This document shows, piece after piece, positions 44,886-54,167 of a stretch of 64,000 nt of DNA (its first letter is position 1; each line of letters starts with the position of its first letter). The DNA lies in assembly GCF_014397025.1 (NCBI RefSeq), contig NZ_JACJUO010000001.1, positions 723,501 through 787,500 on the forward strand, read 5' to 3'. The translations under genes and the position numbers were made by a program. This DNA is from Ochrobactrum sp. Marseille-Q0166. GTDB lineage: Bacteria; Pseudomonadota; Alphaproteobacteria; Rhizobiales; Rhizobiaceae. The notes beneath the pieces were generated by a model. It saw nothing but the letters and a program-made list of their open reading frames with translations. It did no database searches and was not told the origin of the DNA.

Positions 44886-45137
44886 TTAATAATTCCTGTC
44901 GCGCTGCTGCTGTTGTAGAGCTGCGGTGCTAAATAGGCTGCATTGAGAAGTTATCGTTTGCATTTGTTGCCGTGCTGCTTCAGCAATCTCGGGGTCTGAA
45001 TTTGTTGAAGCTTTATAAGCAAGCCAATATGCCTGCTGCTCGTTCGGGCTGCATGAGCGCAAAGACTTGCCAGCCTGCGATGGAAGTGTGCTGAGGACTG
45101 TCGCAACCGCTGCAGATAATATCGTAGCTAACTTCAC
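44886..45137 (-). CDS. Small exported protein, paralogue B
   Basis: This 83-residue paralogue of the adjacent gene has signal peptide VKLATILSAAVATVLSTLPSQA, conserved Cys in LRSCSPNEQQAYW and ITSQCSLF, and a Gln-rich tail (LQQQQRDRNY) that A lacks. The start is GTG at 45137, aligned with the MKL start of A and preceded by GAGGG. A second GTG at 45152 would place the coding start within the hairpin described next. Function unknown. Confidence 0.72.
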   Translation of the reverse strand: MKLATILSAAVATVLSTLPSQAGKSLRSCSPNEQQAYWLAYKASTNSDPEIAEAARQQMQTITSQCSLFSTAALQQQQRDRNY

Positions 45138-45146
45138 TATAAATTC

Positions 45147-45180
45147 CCTCACTAATTGTCGTGCGTGACAATTAGTGAGG
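45147..45180 (-). promoter_or_regulatory. Perfect hairpin sequestering a ribosome binding site
   Basis: Arms of 14 bp (CCTCACTAATTGTC / GACAATTAGTGAGG) with a six-base loop lie immediately before paralogue B. On the minus-strand transcript the right-hand arm ends in GTGAGG, the Shine-Dalgarno of the GTG start at 45137, so folding would block translation. There is no T-run on that strand, so it is not a terminator. Confidence 0.6.
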
Positions 45181-45250
45181 CTATATCTTTTTTTATGTTA
45201 TGAAATTCCTAATTATTTATAGGCACTTAGTGGGTATTTATTAGAGAATA

Positions 45251-47206
45251 CTACTCTGACGAAAGTGCCACGGCCGGTAATAGCCGTGAAGCCTTGCGGG
45301 CTGGCAGGAAACCAAACACAAGCCCGGTTGCGAAGGCGCAGGTGAATGCAAGCATTACGGGACCGGCACTGAAGGCAACCGATATTCCCGCAAGCGATAT
45401 GAGCATTGCTGCACCAATGCCCAATATGACACCGAATGCGCCGCCAATCGCGGAAACGGTCAGAGCTTCGGTGATGAATTGGAGGAGAATGTCGCGTCGG
45501 CGTGCGCCTGTCGCCATGCGGACACCGATCTCGCGTGTACGCTCGGTTACGCTGACGAGCATGATGTTCATCACACCGATTCCGCCGACCAGCAGCGAAA
45601 TAGCCGCAACCGATCCCAGAAACAGCGTCAGGGTTGAACCCATGGCTGCTGCGTCATCACGAATAGACGACATATTGGTGATCATCGTGTCGCGTTGCTT
45701 ATGGCGGTGATCAAGGAGCTCTTGAATCTGGTCCTGTGTAGTATCGATCAGATCAGCATCCTTGACCTGGACGGTGATCGTGCGAACATATTTTTGACCA
45801 AAAAGCCGCAGATTCCCCGTTGAGAGTGGAACAATCACGACGTCATCCTGATCGGAACCGCCGAAACCCGCACCCTTTGATTCCAAGGTGCCGATAACCT
45901 GAAACGGTATTTTCTGGATGAGAATATATTGCCCTATTGGATTGCTGCCATCCGGGAACAGGGTTTTTGCGACCGTTTGCCCGATTACCGCTACAGGGGC
46001 ATAGCTATCTATATCGTGCTGGGTAATAAAATCGCCGCTATCAATCTTCCATGATTTAGCAGTGGTGAAAGCTGGCACCGTGCCATTGGCTTGTGATTGA
46101 TAATCAACATTGCCGCGTCTCAACGTAACACTGCCGGTCACTTCCGGAACGGCAGTTCGTATGTTGGGCAATTGAAGAATGGCATCTGCATCCTCAGGAA
46201 CCAGTGTCGCTATTGAACCAGAACCGCGAAAGCCGGGCATAGAAGGTCGAATCAGCACCAAGTCGGTACCCATTGCGTTGATACGGTCCAGAATAGAGTT
46301 CTGTGCGCCTGTGCCAATCGCCAGCATTGTCACAACTGAACTTACGCCGATGATGATACCGAGCAAGGTCAGGATTGTACGGAAAATATTGGCACGCAAC
46401 GCGCGCATAGCCATTTTAACGGCTTCAGAAATATCGGCGATATGTGCACCGCCACTCTGGGTGATTTGCTGAAGGTTTTTGGGTGCGTCCTGGTCTGGTA
46501 TTTCGCGCTTTGTCGTATCCGACAGTATCTGGCCATCGCGAATTTCGATCAGCCGATCGGCGCGTTCCGCCACTTCGCGTGCGTGGGTAATGACAATGAT
46601 CGTATGGCCTTGCTCATGCATGGAGCGCAGCAGTGCCATGACGTCTTCGCCGCTTTGGCTGTCGAGAGCGCCGGTTGGTTCGTCTGCCAAGATGATACGT
46701 CCGCCATTCATCAGTGCGCGGGCGATGGACACGCGCTGCTGCTGGCCGCCGGAAAGCTGGTTGGGACGATGGTCAAGACGATCGCCCAGTTTGAGCGTAT
46801 CGAGAAGCGCTGCTGCCCGTTCATGACGCTCAGTGGCCGGCATGCCTGCATAGATGGCGGGGACTTCCACATTCTCAAGCGCGGTCGATGTAGCAATTAG
46901 ATTGTAGCTCTGGAAGACGAACCCGAACGTGCGTCGGCGTAGCGCTGCAAGCTCATCAGCATCAAGTGCCGATACATCTTCGCCATCCAGGAGATATTCA
47001 CCACCGCTGGGGCTATCGAGGCAGCCCAATATGTTCATCAACGTCGATTTACCCGACCCGGATGCTCCTTTGATCGCAACAAATTCACCGGCATGGATAT
47101 CGAGCGTTATCCCGTGCAGAACTTCAACCGCGAGATCGCCGTTGTGATAAGTCTTGCGAATATCCTGCAATCGGATGAGGGGGGCTTCGTTCATAGCTTG
47201 GCTCAT
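45251..47206 (-). CDS. macB: MacB-type macrolide/peptide exporter ABC transporter
   Basis: The 651-residue protein combines an ATPase (Walker [10 protein letters not shown], signature LSGGQQQR, Walker [12 protein letters not shown]) with a membrane part. The first membrane helix is near residues 277-298, followed by a large periplasmic domain and three C-terminal FtsX-like helices ([38 protein letters not shown]). MacB works with MacA and an outer-membrane TolC-type channel. No tolC is in the window. Its start overlaps the macA stop by one base. Confidence 0.93.
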   Translation of the reverse strand: MSQAMNEAPLIRLQDIRKTYHNGDLAVEVLHGITLDIHAGEFVAIKGASGSGKSTLMNILGCLDSPSGGEYLLDGEDVSALDADELAALRRRTFGFVFQSYNLIATSTALENVEVPAIYAGMPATERHERAAALLDTLKLGDRLDHRPNQLSGGQQQRVSIARALMNGGRIILADEPTGALDSQSGEDVMALLRSMHEQGHTIIVITHAREVAERADRLIEIRDGQILSDTTKREIPDQDAPKNLQQITQSGGAHIADISEAVKMAMRALRANIFRTILTLLGIIIGVSSVVTMLAIGTGAQNSILDRINAMGTDLVLIRPSMPGFRGSGSIATLVPEDADAILQLPNIRTAVPEVTGSVTLRRGNVDYQSQANGTVPAFTTAKSWKIDSGDFITQHDIDSYAPVAVIGQTVAKTLFPDGSNPIGQYILIQKIPFQVIGTLESKGAGFGGSDQDDVVIVPLSTGNLRLFGQKYVRTITVQVKDADLIDTTQDQIQELLDHRHKQRDTMITNMSSIRDDAAAMGSTLTLFLGSVAAISLLVGGIGVMNIMLVSVTERTREIGVRMATGARRRDILLQFITEALTVSAIGGAFGVILGIGAAMLISLAGISVAFSAGPVMLAFTCAFATGLVFGFLPARKASRLLPAVALSSE

Positions 47207-48420
47207 CAGAAAAACATGCCGCCGGGTCTGCGGCCGCGTTGGCTGGATCCTGCGGTAGCCGATGCAGACGTGACAACCACCTTGTCGCCTTCTTCGAGAC
47301 CGCTTTTCACCTCTGCCTGGACGCGGTTGCGAACGCCAACATCGACGACGCGTTCTGTGGTTGCTCCGTTTTTATCCACGACCTGCACTGTCGTCTGCGG
47401 TTTGCCGCTATTGTCCGTTTTTGTATTCAACGCTGCTACCGGAACGGTGAGGACATTCTCGGCATTCGCGAGAACGAAATAGACCTGTGCACTCATGTTG
47501 ATCATGAGTTCGCCAGTTGGGTTAGGAACGTCGAATAGTGCGTAATAGAGCACGACGTTGTTGTCAGTCTGCGGTGTCGGCTTGATCTGGCGCAGCGTAC
47601 CAGCGAAGCGCTTGTCTGGTTGACCAAGAAGCGTGAAATAAACCGGCATGCCGGGCTTCAGCTTGCTGATGTCGGCTTCCGAAACCTGCGCTTCGACAGT
47701 CATAACTTTGAGATCAGCAACCGTGACCACCGTTGGTGCGCTCTGAACCGCGTTGAGCGTTTCGCCTTCTTTGGTAGTTTGGTCCACCACTGTGCCGACC
47801 ATCGGGCTATATATTTTGGTATAGCCAAGATCAACTTTGTCGCTGGCAAGCTGGGCTTCCTGCTGGCGAACTTGTGCGCTTAACGCTTTTACATCGGCTT
47901 CGGCCATTGCGAGATCAGCATCCGCCTGATCTATCGTTGATTGCGATACGGCACGAGTTGCGAGCAGCGAGCGCTGGCGCGTGGCATTCGATTTCTTGAG
48001 ATTTAATTGTGCTTGCTTGTTTAAAAGCTGCGCTCTCAGATTATCAAGCTGTGCGCTGGCAATTTCTAACTTTTTCTCAAAAGGAGAGGGATCAATTTCT
48101 GCAATCAGGTCGCCCTGCTTGACCTCATCGCCGATCTCCACCTTGACGCTTTTCAGCTGCCCTGAAACCTGTGCACCAACATTAATACTGCGTAGTGCAC
48201 TCAATGTGCCGACTGCTGTTATTGAATCTTCAATGTTGCCGCGCTGAACTGTTTCAGCGAGGTAGGTGTTTTTCTGGCTACCAGCGTCCTTGTTGTTCAG
48301 AAGATACCATCCCGCACCCAAAGCGACAGCAACAACAGCCAGGCCGATCCACAAACGATTGCGTTTACGCGTGAGAGTATTCTTCCGATTTGCGGCAAGT
48401 GAACCAGTGGACTTAAGCAC
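47206..48420 (-). CDS. macA: MacA-type periplasmic adaptor
   Basis: MacA links MacB to the outer-membrane channel. The 404-residue protein has an N-terminal membrane anchor ([22 protein letters not shown]). The lipoyl half-motifs ([41 protein letters not shown]) flank a long alpha-hairpin ([21 protein letters not shown]), and beta-barrel and membrane-proximal domains follow, with a short Gly/Arg tail. It is first in the macA-macB operon, separated from dut by a repeat. Confidence 0.92.
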   Translation of the reverse strand: MLKSTGSLAANRKNTLTRKRNRLWIGLAVVAVALGAGWYLLNNKDAGSQKNTYLAETVQRGNIEDSITAVGTLSALRSINVGAQVSGQLKSVKVEIGDEVKQGDLIAEIDPSPFEKKLEIASAQLDNLRAQLLNKQAQLNLKKSNATRQRSLLATRAVSQSTIDQADADLAMAEADVKALSAQVRQQEAQLASDKVDLGYTKIYSPMVGTVVDQTTKEGETLNAVQSAPTVVTVADLKVMTVEAQVSEADISKLKPGMPVYFTLLGQPDKRFAGTLRQIKPTPQTDNNVVLYYALFDVPNPTGELMINMSAQVYFVLANAENVLTVPVAALNTKTDNSGKPQTTVQVVDKNGATTERVVDVGVRNRVQAEVKSGLEEGDKVVVTSASATAGSSQRGRRPGGMFF

Positions 48421-48596
48421 CCGATAACCCCTGAGAAATCATTTTTACAAAAAATAGTGTTAGGCGGATATCTATGCGTCCGCAGTCAGGAATTCATCTA
48501 AATTATTTGTCATGCGCCCAATAGTCCAACTATGGAGACCGTTAAGTCGTTGTTTTATGCAACCTTTATATATTTTATCTAATATATAAGTGCGAA

Positions 48597-48625
48597 AGAA
48601 AAGCCGGGCTGGGCCCGGCTTTCTG
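48597..48625 (-). terminator. Terminator downstream of dut
   Basis: AAGCCGGGC / GCCCGGCTT with a three-base loop is followed on the minus strand by TTTTCTTTC. It would end dut transcripts after the repeat at 48643-48736. Confidence 0.75.
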
Positions 48626-48642
48626 TATGAAGTGAGATCAAT

Positions 48643-48736
48643 TAAAGCGCGTTTCGATCGGGTCAGATGGCGCTCCAAATAATTTGTTTTAACGCTTATC
48701 CCGAAAATTGCTCCACACTTTTCAAGATGCGCTCTA
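48643..48736. repeat. Palindromic intergenic repeat, copy 3
   Basis: TTAAAGCGCGTTTCGATCG at the left and TTTTCAAGATGCGCTCTA at the right, with TTGTTTTAACGCTTATCC in the middle. It ends 1 bp before the dut stop codon. In the 317-bp gap 48421-48737 this repeat and the terminator are the only features seen. Confidence 0.7.
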
Positions 48737-48737
48737 A

Positions 48738-49196
48738 TCAGGCTGTTCCGGTCGAACCGAAGCCGCCAGCGCCGCGCGCTGTTTCGCTGACCTGTGAGCG
48801 CTCTTCGATCTTCGGCTGGATAACCGGCGCGAAGACGGCCTGCGCAATGCGCATACCGCGTTCTATACGGAAATCTTCATCACCGAGATTGACCAGAAGC
48901 ACTTTCACTTCGCCTCGATAATCGGAATCGATTGTACCAGGTGTGTTGAGGCAGGTGATGCCGTTTTTGAAGGCGAGGCCCGAACGGGGGCGAATCTGCA
49001 CTTCATAGCCTTCCGGGATTTCAAAGATAAGACCAGTTGGAACCAGAGTGCGGCGACCCGGCAGAAGCACGATCTGGCGGTCTTCGGCAACGGCAGCGCG
49101 AAGATCCATGCCGGCAGAACCGGATGTTTCATAAGCGGGGAGTTCGAGGCCTTCCGCATGTTCAAGGCGAATGATGCCGAGCGTTGGTGCTGTCAT
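48738..49196 (-). CDS. dut: dUTP diphosphatase
   Basis: Dut hydrolyses dUTP to dUMP, keeping uracil out of DNA and feeding dTMP synthesis. The 152-residue protein has the five family motifs: [43 protein letters not shown] and the C-terminal [11 protein letters not shown]. The start is ATG at 49196; the frame runs to 49316 without support. The 3' end abuts a palindromic repeat. Confidence 0.95.
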   Translation of the reverse strand: MTAPTLGIIRLEHAEGLELPAYETSGSAGMDLRAAVAEDRQIVLLPGRRTLVPTGLIFEIPEGYEVQIRPRSGLAFKNGITCLNTPGTIDSDYRGEVKVLLVNLGDEDFRIERGMRIAQAVFAPVIQPKIEERSQVSETARGAGGFGSTGTA

Positions 49197-49339
49197 GAGG
49201 GGGCCTTTCCTACGTGAAGTTAAATTGGCGACGCTCATACGTGAAAACACATAAAAGGTGTACCGCCTATTTTCAGTTTTGCAATGATAGTGCGGCACAG
49301 GATCATGCTTTTCCACGATGAGCCCCCTGCACAGGCGTT

Positions 49340-49810
49340 TTAATTCCGTTCAAGCGGCACGGAAGTGGTTTCCTTGATCTCTTCCATGACGAAGGAAGCC
49401 GAAACATCGGACAAGGGAACGCTGGCAATCAGGCGCTGATAGAGCCTGTCATAGGCCTTGACGTCAGAAACACGCGCTTTGAGCACATAGTCAAGATCGC
49501 CCGTCATGCGATAGACGCTAACGATTTCGGGAAAACGCTCCATGGCGCTGCGGAATTTGCCAAGCCAATCAGGGTCGTGGCTTGATGTGCGTACCAGAAT
49601 GAAGACGGATAGACCGCAGCCGGCCATTTCGGCGTCAATCAGAGCGACGCGCGCCTTGATAATCCCTTCGTCTTCCATGCGCTTGACCCGTCGCCAGCAG
49701 GCATTGCGGGAAAGATGCACGCGCTCAGAGAGAGAATCAACGGACAGAGTGCCGTCAATTTGCAGTTCATCCAAGATTTTTCGATCAATTTCATCGATAG
49801 ATGGTTTCAT
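49340..49810 (-). CDS. Lrp/AsnC family transcriptional regulator
   Basis: This 156-residue regulator has the N-terminal helix-turn-helix ([41 protein letters not shown]) and the C-terminal RAM ligand-binding domain ([31 protein letters not shown]). Lrp-type proteins sense amino acids and often control adjacent genes; the divergent DUF6356 gene is a candidate target. ATG 49810 ([13 protein letters not shown]) is used; the frame opens at 49846. Confidence 0.9.
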   Translation of the reverse strand: MKPSIDEIDRKILDELQIDGTLSVDSLSERVHLSRNACWRRVKRMEDEGIIKARVALIDAEMAGCGLSVFILVRTSSHDPDWLGKFRSAMERFPEIVSVYRMTGDLDYVLKARVSDVKAYDRLYQRLIASVPLSDVSASFVMEEIKETTSVPLERN

Positions 49811-49955
49811 GATGGGATGATTGTCCCAAAAAATCGTATTTATCAAGGATAAATTGAGATTTCATCTCGTCTGCTTTTGCTAAAATGATTTTCTAGAAAG
49901 GTGCAATTTGCACCGTAAAACGGGAACAAACTACTCATTGACGGGAGTATTTCCA

Positions 49956-50171
49956 ATGACCACACGGATTACGCGTCTGTTTACCGAACATCCAGAGTCA
50001 GTTGACGAAACTTATTTTCAACACATGGCCTTTGCCGGTCGTTTTTCATTCAAGCTTTTTTGTGCAGCCTTTGCAGCACTCATCCATGCAATTTTGCCAT
50101 TTTTGTTCGAGAAGACTGCGAGCACAATTGTTCGCCAGCTTTATGAGCGGACTCATAACCGGGGCCGGTAA
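49956..50171 (+). CDS. DUF6356-like small membrane protein
   Basis: This 71-residue protein has the pattern ITRLFTEHPESVDETYFQHMAFAGRF, followed by one membrane segment (FCAAFAALIHAILPFLFEKTAS), as in proteins labelled DUF6356. Function is unknown. It precedes the amidotransferase by 14 bp and may share its transcript. GGGAG lies about 10 bases before the ATG. Confidence 0.75.
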   Translation: MTTRITRLFTEHPESVDETYFQHMAFAGRFSFKLFCAAFAALIHAILPFLFEKTASTIVRQLYERTHNRGR

Positions 50172-50185
50172 ACACCGGATCGAAA

Positions 50186-50995
50186 ATGTGTCGTTGGGCC
50201 GCCTATCTCGGACCTGAAACCTATCTGGAAGACATCATATCGTCTCCCTGCCATTCGCTTGTGGCGCAAAGCCACGATGCGCATGAGGCGAAAACACGTA
50301 CCAATGGCGATGGCTTTGGCGTTGCCTGGTATGGCAATCGAAGAGAGCCGGGGCTTTATCGGGATATTCTGCCCGCCTGGTCAGATCAGAATCTACACAG
50401 TCTTGCGCGGCAGATCCGGTCGCGCCTTTTTCTTGCGCATGTCCGCGCCTCTACCGGCGGGCTGACAAGCCGCTCCAACTGCCATCCGTTTGTTTCTGGG
50501 CGCTGGAGTTTCATGCATAATGGACAGATAGGTGATTTTGATCGCCTGCGGCGCAGACTTGAAAGCCACTTAAGCGATGAGATCTATGTTCAGAAGCATG
50601 GCGCAACAGATTCCGAGCTGATCTTCCTGCTATTGCTGGAATTTGGCCTCGAAAGCGATCCGGTTCTCGCCATGAAGCGCATGGTAGGGACAATCGTGGA
50701 AGAGGCTGTGCGCGCCGGGGTGCCACCATTCCTGCGGCTGACGGCAGCTTTCTCCGATGGCAATCAACTTTATGCAATCCGTTATGCCACCGATGCCTTT
50801 GCACCGACGCTTTATACGGCGACGCTCGGCAGTGCTTCCGGTATCTGTGTTGTATCCGAGCCGCTTGACGGCGAGGCTGCCAACTGGATGGCTGTGCCGG
50901 CAAACAGTTTTGTCACTGTTTCCCGGCAGGGCCGCATTGCCATTGATGAGTTTTCAGGCCCGGTTTCCCTGCCTCGGGATATGGTTGCGCTCTAA
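50186..50995 (+). CDS. Class II glutamine amidotransferase (EgtC/YafJ-like)
   Basis: The 269-residue protein exposes an N-terminal nucleophile after Met removal (MCRWAAYLGP), as in Ntn glutamine amidotransferases. Substrate residues are in TNGDGFGVAWYG, LAHVRASTGG, NCHPFVSGRWSFMHNGQIGDF and GATDSELIF. Single-domain members include YafJ and the ergothioneine enzyme EgtC. No other ergothioneine genes are here, so the substrate is open. Its stop codon lies inside the repeat at 50989-51058. Confidence 0.85.
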   Translation: MCRWAAYLGPETYLEDIISSPCHSLVAQSHDAHEAKTRTNGDGFGVAWYGNRREPGLYRDILPAWSDQNLHSLARQIRSRLFLAHVRASTGGLTSRSNCHPFVSGRWSFMHNGQIGDFDRLRRRLESHLSDEIYVQKHGATDSELIFLLLLEFGLESDPVLAMKRMVGTIVEEAVRAGVPPFLRLTAAFSDGNQLYAIRYATDAFAPTLYTATLGSASGICVVSEPLDGEAANWMAVPANSFVTVSRQGRIAIDEFSGPVSLPRDMVAL

Positions 50996-51058
50996 CCAGT
51001 TGTTTTAACGCCTATCTCAGCCGAAAACCGTTTCACCCGTTTCGGGATGCGCTTTAAG
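50989..51058. repeat. Palindromic intergenic repeat, copy 4 (partial)
   Basis: The element contains GCGCTCTAACC, TTGTTTTAACGCC, CCGAAAACCGTTTCACCC and TTTCGGGATGCGCTTTAAG. The TAA stops of the amidotransferase gene (50993-50995) and of convergent mbfA (51054-51056) both lie within it. Confidence 0.7.
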
Positions 51059-52037
51059 CGCTACCAATCAATATGCCTGCGGCCAGAACAAGTGCGCCGC
51101 CGAAGACAACCTGAAGGGCTGCGCGGAAGAACGGCGTTTCCATATAGCGATTCTGGATGAAGGCGATGGCCCATAGTTCGAAGAAAACCAGAATCGCTGC
51201 GATGCTTGTCGCTGTCCAGAAATCCTTGATAAGATAGGGCAAGGTGTGGCCAAGGCCACCGAGCGTCGTCATCACGCCACAGGAAATGCCGCGCTTGATC
51301 GGTGAACCGCGGCCGGAAAGCTTGCCATCATCATGGACGGCTTCCGTGAAACCCATTGAAATACCTGCACCGACCGAGGCTGAAAGGCCGACGAGGAATG
51401 TCTGCCATGTATCTTGGGTAGCAAAAGCTGCTGCGAAGATTGGCGCGAGGGTGGAAACAGAACCATCCATCAATCCGGCCAACCCCGGTTGCACATAGGT
51501 TAGGATAAACTGTTTGCGCTCCAGCGCACGTTCCTCGTCCTGTACGGTGTTGGGCGTTAATTCATTTTCCAGCGACTCTGCTTTTGCCTCGTGCTTCTTT
51601 TCCTGTTGTGCGAGATCACCCAGAAGTTTGCGGGTCTGTGCATCTGTTACGCGTTTCGCGGCCTCAATGTAAAAGCGATAAGCCTGCTCTTCCATTTGCG
51701 CTGCCGCATCACGCACCTTGTCAATGCCAAGCGGGCGTACCAGCCAGTCCGGCTTGCGCTCAAAATAGCCGCTGACATGTTCGCGACGAATAAGCGGAAT
51801 GCGGTCACCGAAGCGCGCACGGTGCCGCTCAATCAACGCATCGCGGTGTTCATGCTCTTCCGCCGCCATTTGCTCAAAGATTTTCGCCGATTGTGGAAAC
51901 TCGTCTCGCAGTCCATCCGCATAGGCGAGATAGATGCGGGCATCGTCTTCCTCGGACGAAATTGCGAGCGCTAAAATCTCCTGTTCGGAGAGTGAATCAA
52001 AGGGGCGACGACCATTGTTGAAGAACCGGCTGAGCAT
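51054..52037 (-). CDS. mbfA: Membrane-bound ferritin MbfA
   Basis: MbfA combines a ferritin-like di-iron domain with a VIT1-like membrane transporter and exports iron, protecting against iron and peroxide stress. The 327-residue protein has the ferritin part (residues 1-165) with Glu/His ligands in SSEEDDARIYLAYADGL, MAAEEHEHRDALIERH and QMEEQAYRFYIEAAK. The VIT1-like part follows (PGLAGLMDGSVSTLAPIFAAAFA, FWTATSIAAILVFFELWAIAF). Irr control is shown by the box upstream. The last codon and stop lie in a repeat. Confidence 0.93.
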   Translation of the reverse strand: MLSRFFNNGRRPFDSLSEQEILALAISSEEDDARIYLAYADGLRDEFPQSAKIFEQMAAEEHEHRDALIERHRARFGDRIPLIRREHVSGYFERKPDWLVRPLGIDKVRDAAAQMEEQAYRFYIEAAKRVTDAQTRKLLGDLAQQEKKHEAKAESLENELTPNTVQDEERALERKQFILTYVQPGLAGLMDGSVSTLAPIFAAAFATQDTWQTFLVGLSASVGAGISMGFTEAVHDDGKLSGRGSPIKRGISCGVMTTLGGLGHTLPYLIKDFWTATSIAAILVFFELWAIAFIQNRYMETPFFRAALQVVFGGALVLAAGILIGSA

Positions 52038-52050
52038 TTCTTAAATCCAA

Positions 52051-52071
52051 TTTTAGAATAGTTCTAAAATA
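52051..52071 (-). promoter_or_regulatory. Irr-binding iron control element upstream of mbfA
   Basis: ATTTTAGAA-TAG-TTCTAAAAT is a perfect 9-bp inverted repeat around three bases, matching the ICE consensus TTTAGAA-N3-TTCTAAA. It ends 13 bp before the mbfA start codon. Irr represses mbfA when iron is low in related species. Confidence 0.85.
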
Positions 52072-52285
52072 ATTTTTGCTGGCTGAAAGTCAAGCCTTGC
52101 AGCGAAGTCACAATTGGAGCATTAAACCGAAGCTCAATAACAGGGCTTCACATCTGAGCGTGTCGCGCTTAATCGCACCATAACGCTCGCTCTAAGTTTT
52201 TTAATTGCCGCATGTTCGCGGATGCTGGATGAAGCCATTTAGCTGCGACATGCTTTGGGATACCCGATCAGAAGAGAACGAATCG

Positions 52286-53638
52286 ATGGCATCGACAAAC
52301 TCCCCCACAAGCACCAATCCCCGGCCGCTAAACCGGCAGGATTTCCGAACCCTTGGCCTTTCGGCATTGGGCGGCGCACTGGAGTTTTATGATTTCATCA
52401 TCTTCGTATTTTTTGCGAGTGTTATCGGGCATCTTTTTTTTCCGCCTGACATGCCGGACTGGCTGGTGCTGATCCAGACTTTTGGGATTTTTGCAGCCGG
52501 TTATCTGGTGCGTCCTATTGGCGGCATCGTGCTTGCGCATTTTGGCGACAAGTTTGGCCGCAAGCGCGTCTTCGCTTTCTCGGTGTTTCTGATGTCCATC
52601 TCGACATTAGCCATGGCCTGCCTGCCCACCTACGCAACGCTTGGTGTTGGTGCGCCGATCCTGCTGATCATCTTCCGCATGCTGCAGGGCGCAGCCATCG
52701 GAGGTGAAGTTCCGGGGGCATGGACCTTTGTGGCGGAGCATGTTCCCGCCAATCGTGTTGGCATGGCATGTGGTTTCCTCTGCTCGGGCCTCACTCTCGG
52801 TATTATGATCGGCTCGTTGATCGCGACCGCCATCAACTGGATTTTCACGCCGGAAGAACTTGCTGCTTACGCATGGCGCATACCATTTTTCATTGGTGGT
52901 ATTTTCGGGCTGTTGGCCGTTTATCTGCGTCGCTGGCTGGCTGAGACGCCGATCTTCACCGAGATGAAGAACAGCCATCTTCTTAAGGACAAGCTGCCGC
53001 TCGGTACAGTACTGCGCAACCACATGCATGGTGTTATCATTTCCGTGCTGCTGACCTGGATTCTGTCAGCTGGCATTGTTGTTACCACATTGATGACAGC
53101 AACATTCCTGCAGAAGCTTTATCACTACACGCCTTTGCAGTCGCTTGCCGCCACAAGCTTCGGCACGCTGTTTCTGATGTTCGGCACGGTGAGCGCAGGC
53201 GCGATTGTCGATCGCATTGGCAGTGGGCGCTTCTTCGCAGTTGCAGGTATTTTCTTCGGTGTTGCGACTTTCGTTTTCTACACCTATGCGTCGGTTTCCC
53301 TGCCTGTTCTGTTTGGACTCTATGCGGTGATGGGCCTTTCGGTGGGCATGGTTGGTGCAGTCCCTTATGTGATGGTGCGCGCATTCCCGGCACCCGTTCG
53401 CTTCTCGGGCCTATCGTTTTCCTACAATGTTTCCTATGCGGTCTTTGGCGGCCTTACGCCGGTGATCGTAACGTCGCTTTTGGCGGTCAACCCTATGGCG
53501 CATGCCTGGTATCTGGTATTTATCGCGGTTCTGACCTCTGTGCTTGGTCTCTACCTTATCGCCCGCAGCGATCAGGTCGAAGGCGAGATTGGTCTCACTG
53601 ATCTGTCAGATGGGGCTGCTGTTCCACAGGCAAACTAA
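52286..53638 (+). CDS. MFS metabolite:proton symporter
   Basis: The 450-residue transporter has about twelve membrane helices and belongs to the metabolite:H+ symporter group (KgtP/ShiA/ProP-like). It begins LGLSALGGALEFYDFIIFVFFASVIG, with the family signature FGDKFGRKRVF in the first cytoplasmic loop and RWLAETPIF before the central loop. The substrate, probably an organic acid or osmolyte, cannot be read from sequence. It is divergent from mbfA, but the Irr box lies close to mbfA only. ATG 52286 is preferred to 52205. Confidence 0.88.
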   Translation: MASTNSPTSTNPRPLNRQDFRTLGLSALGGALEFYDFIIFVFFASVIGHLFFPPDMPDWLVLIQTFGIFAAGYLVRPIGGIVLAHFGDKFGRKRVFAFSVFLMSISTLAMACLPTYATLGVGAPILLIIFRMLQGAAIGGEVPGAWTFVAEHVPANRVGMACGFLCSGLTLGIMIGSLIATAINWIFTPEELAAYAWRIPFFIGGIFGLLAVYLRRWLAETPIFTEMKNSHLLKDKLPLGTVLRNHMHGVIISVLLTWILSAGIVVTTLMTATFLQKLYHYTPLQSLAATSFGTLFLMFGTVSAGAIVDRIGSGRFFAVAGIFFGVATFVFYTYASVSLPVLFGLYAVMGLSVGMVGAVPYVMVRAFPAPVRFSGLSFSYNVSYAVFGGLTPVIVTSLLAVNPMAHAWYLVFIAVLTSVLGLYLIARSDQVEGEIGLTDLSDGAAVPQAN

Positions 53639-53640
53639 TA

Positions 53641-53666
53641 AAAAGGGCCGCGAAAGCGGCCTTTTT
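53641..53666. terminator. Bidirectional terminator
   Basis: AAAAGGGCCGC / GCGGCCTTTTT with a GAAA loop ends the MFS gene and the convergent GNAT genes. Confidence 0.88.
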
Positions 53667-53671
53667 CTTGA

Positions 53672-54166
53672 TCAGAGTATCTTCTGCATGAAAGTCAGGT
53701 CGAGCCAGCGTCCGAATTTCTGGCCAACTTGTTTCAAGGTGCCGCAATCTGCAAAACCCTGTGATTTGTGTAGCGCGATGGATGCGGCATTGCCTGCTTC
53801 AATAGCTGCAACCAGCACATGGACTTTACGTTCGCGTGCTTCTTCCACAAGTTCCGCCAGAAGTGCGCGTCCGATACCGCCACCGCGCGCGTCGCTTGCC
53901 ACATAGACAGAGAGTTCCGATGAGTGGCGGAAACCTTCAAACGGGCGGAACGGGCCATAACTCGCATAGCCGACGACCTGTTCCTCGCGTTCGGCCACCA
54001 GAACCGGAAAGCCGTCTCGGTTGCGGGATTTAAGCCATTCGCGACGGTTTTCCAGATCGACGAGTGTTTCGTTCCAGATGGCAAGCGTGTTTTCGACTGC
54101 ATCATTGTAGATGGCAAGCAGAGCAGGGAGGTCAGCTTCGTTGGCAAAGCGAATGGTGAGGGACAT
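53672..54166 (-). CDS. GNAT acetyltransferase (phosphinothricin-acetyltransferase-like)
   Basis: A 164-residue GNAT protein with IRFANEADLPALLAIYNDAVENTLAIW at the start, as in the phosphinothricin/methionine sulfoximine acetyltransferase group. The acetyl-CoA site is SVYVASDARGGGIGRALLAEL. Substrates of such enzymes are amino-acid analogues; not demonstrated here. ATG 54166 is used; the frame from 54346 is spurious. It is one base from the adjacent GNAT gene and in the same operon as the XRE-cupin gene. Confidence 0.85.
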   Translation of the reverse strand: MSLTIRFANEADLPALLAIYNDAVENTLAIWNETLVDLENRREWLKSRNRDGFPVLVAEREEQVVGYASYGPFRPFEGFRHSSELSVYVASDARGGGIGRALLAELVEEARERKVHVLVAAIEAGNAASIALHKSQGFADCGTLKQVGQKFGRWLDLTFMQKIL

Positions 54167-54167
54167 T

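Noticed and set aside
45147..45180. Terminator for macB
   Set aside because: There is no T-run on the minus strand; the plus-strand T-run starts several bases after the stem and no plus-strand gene leads into it.
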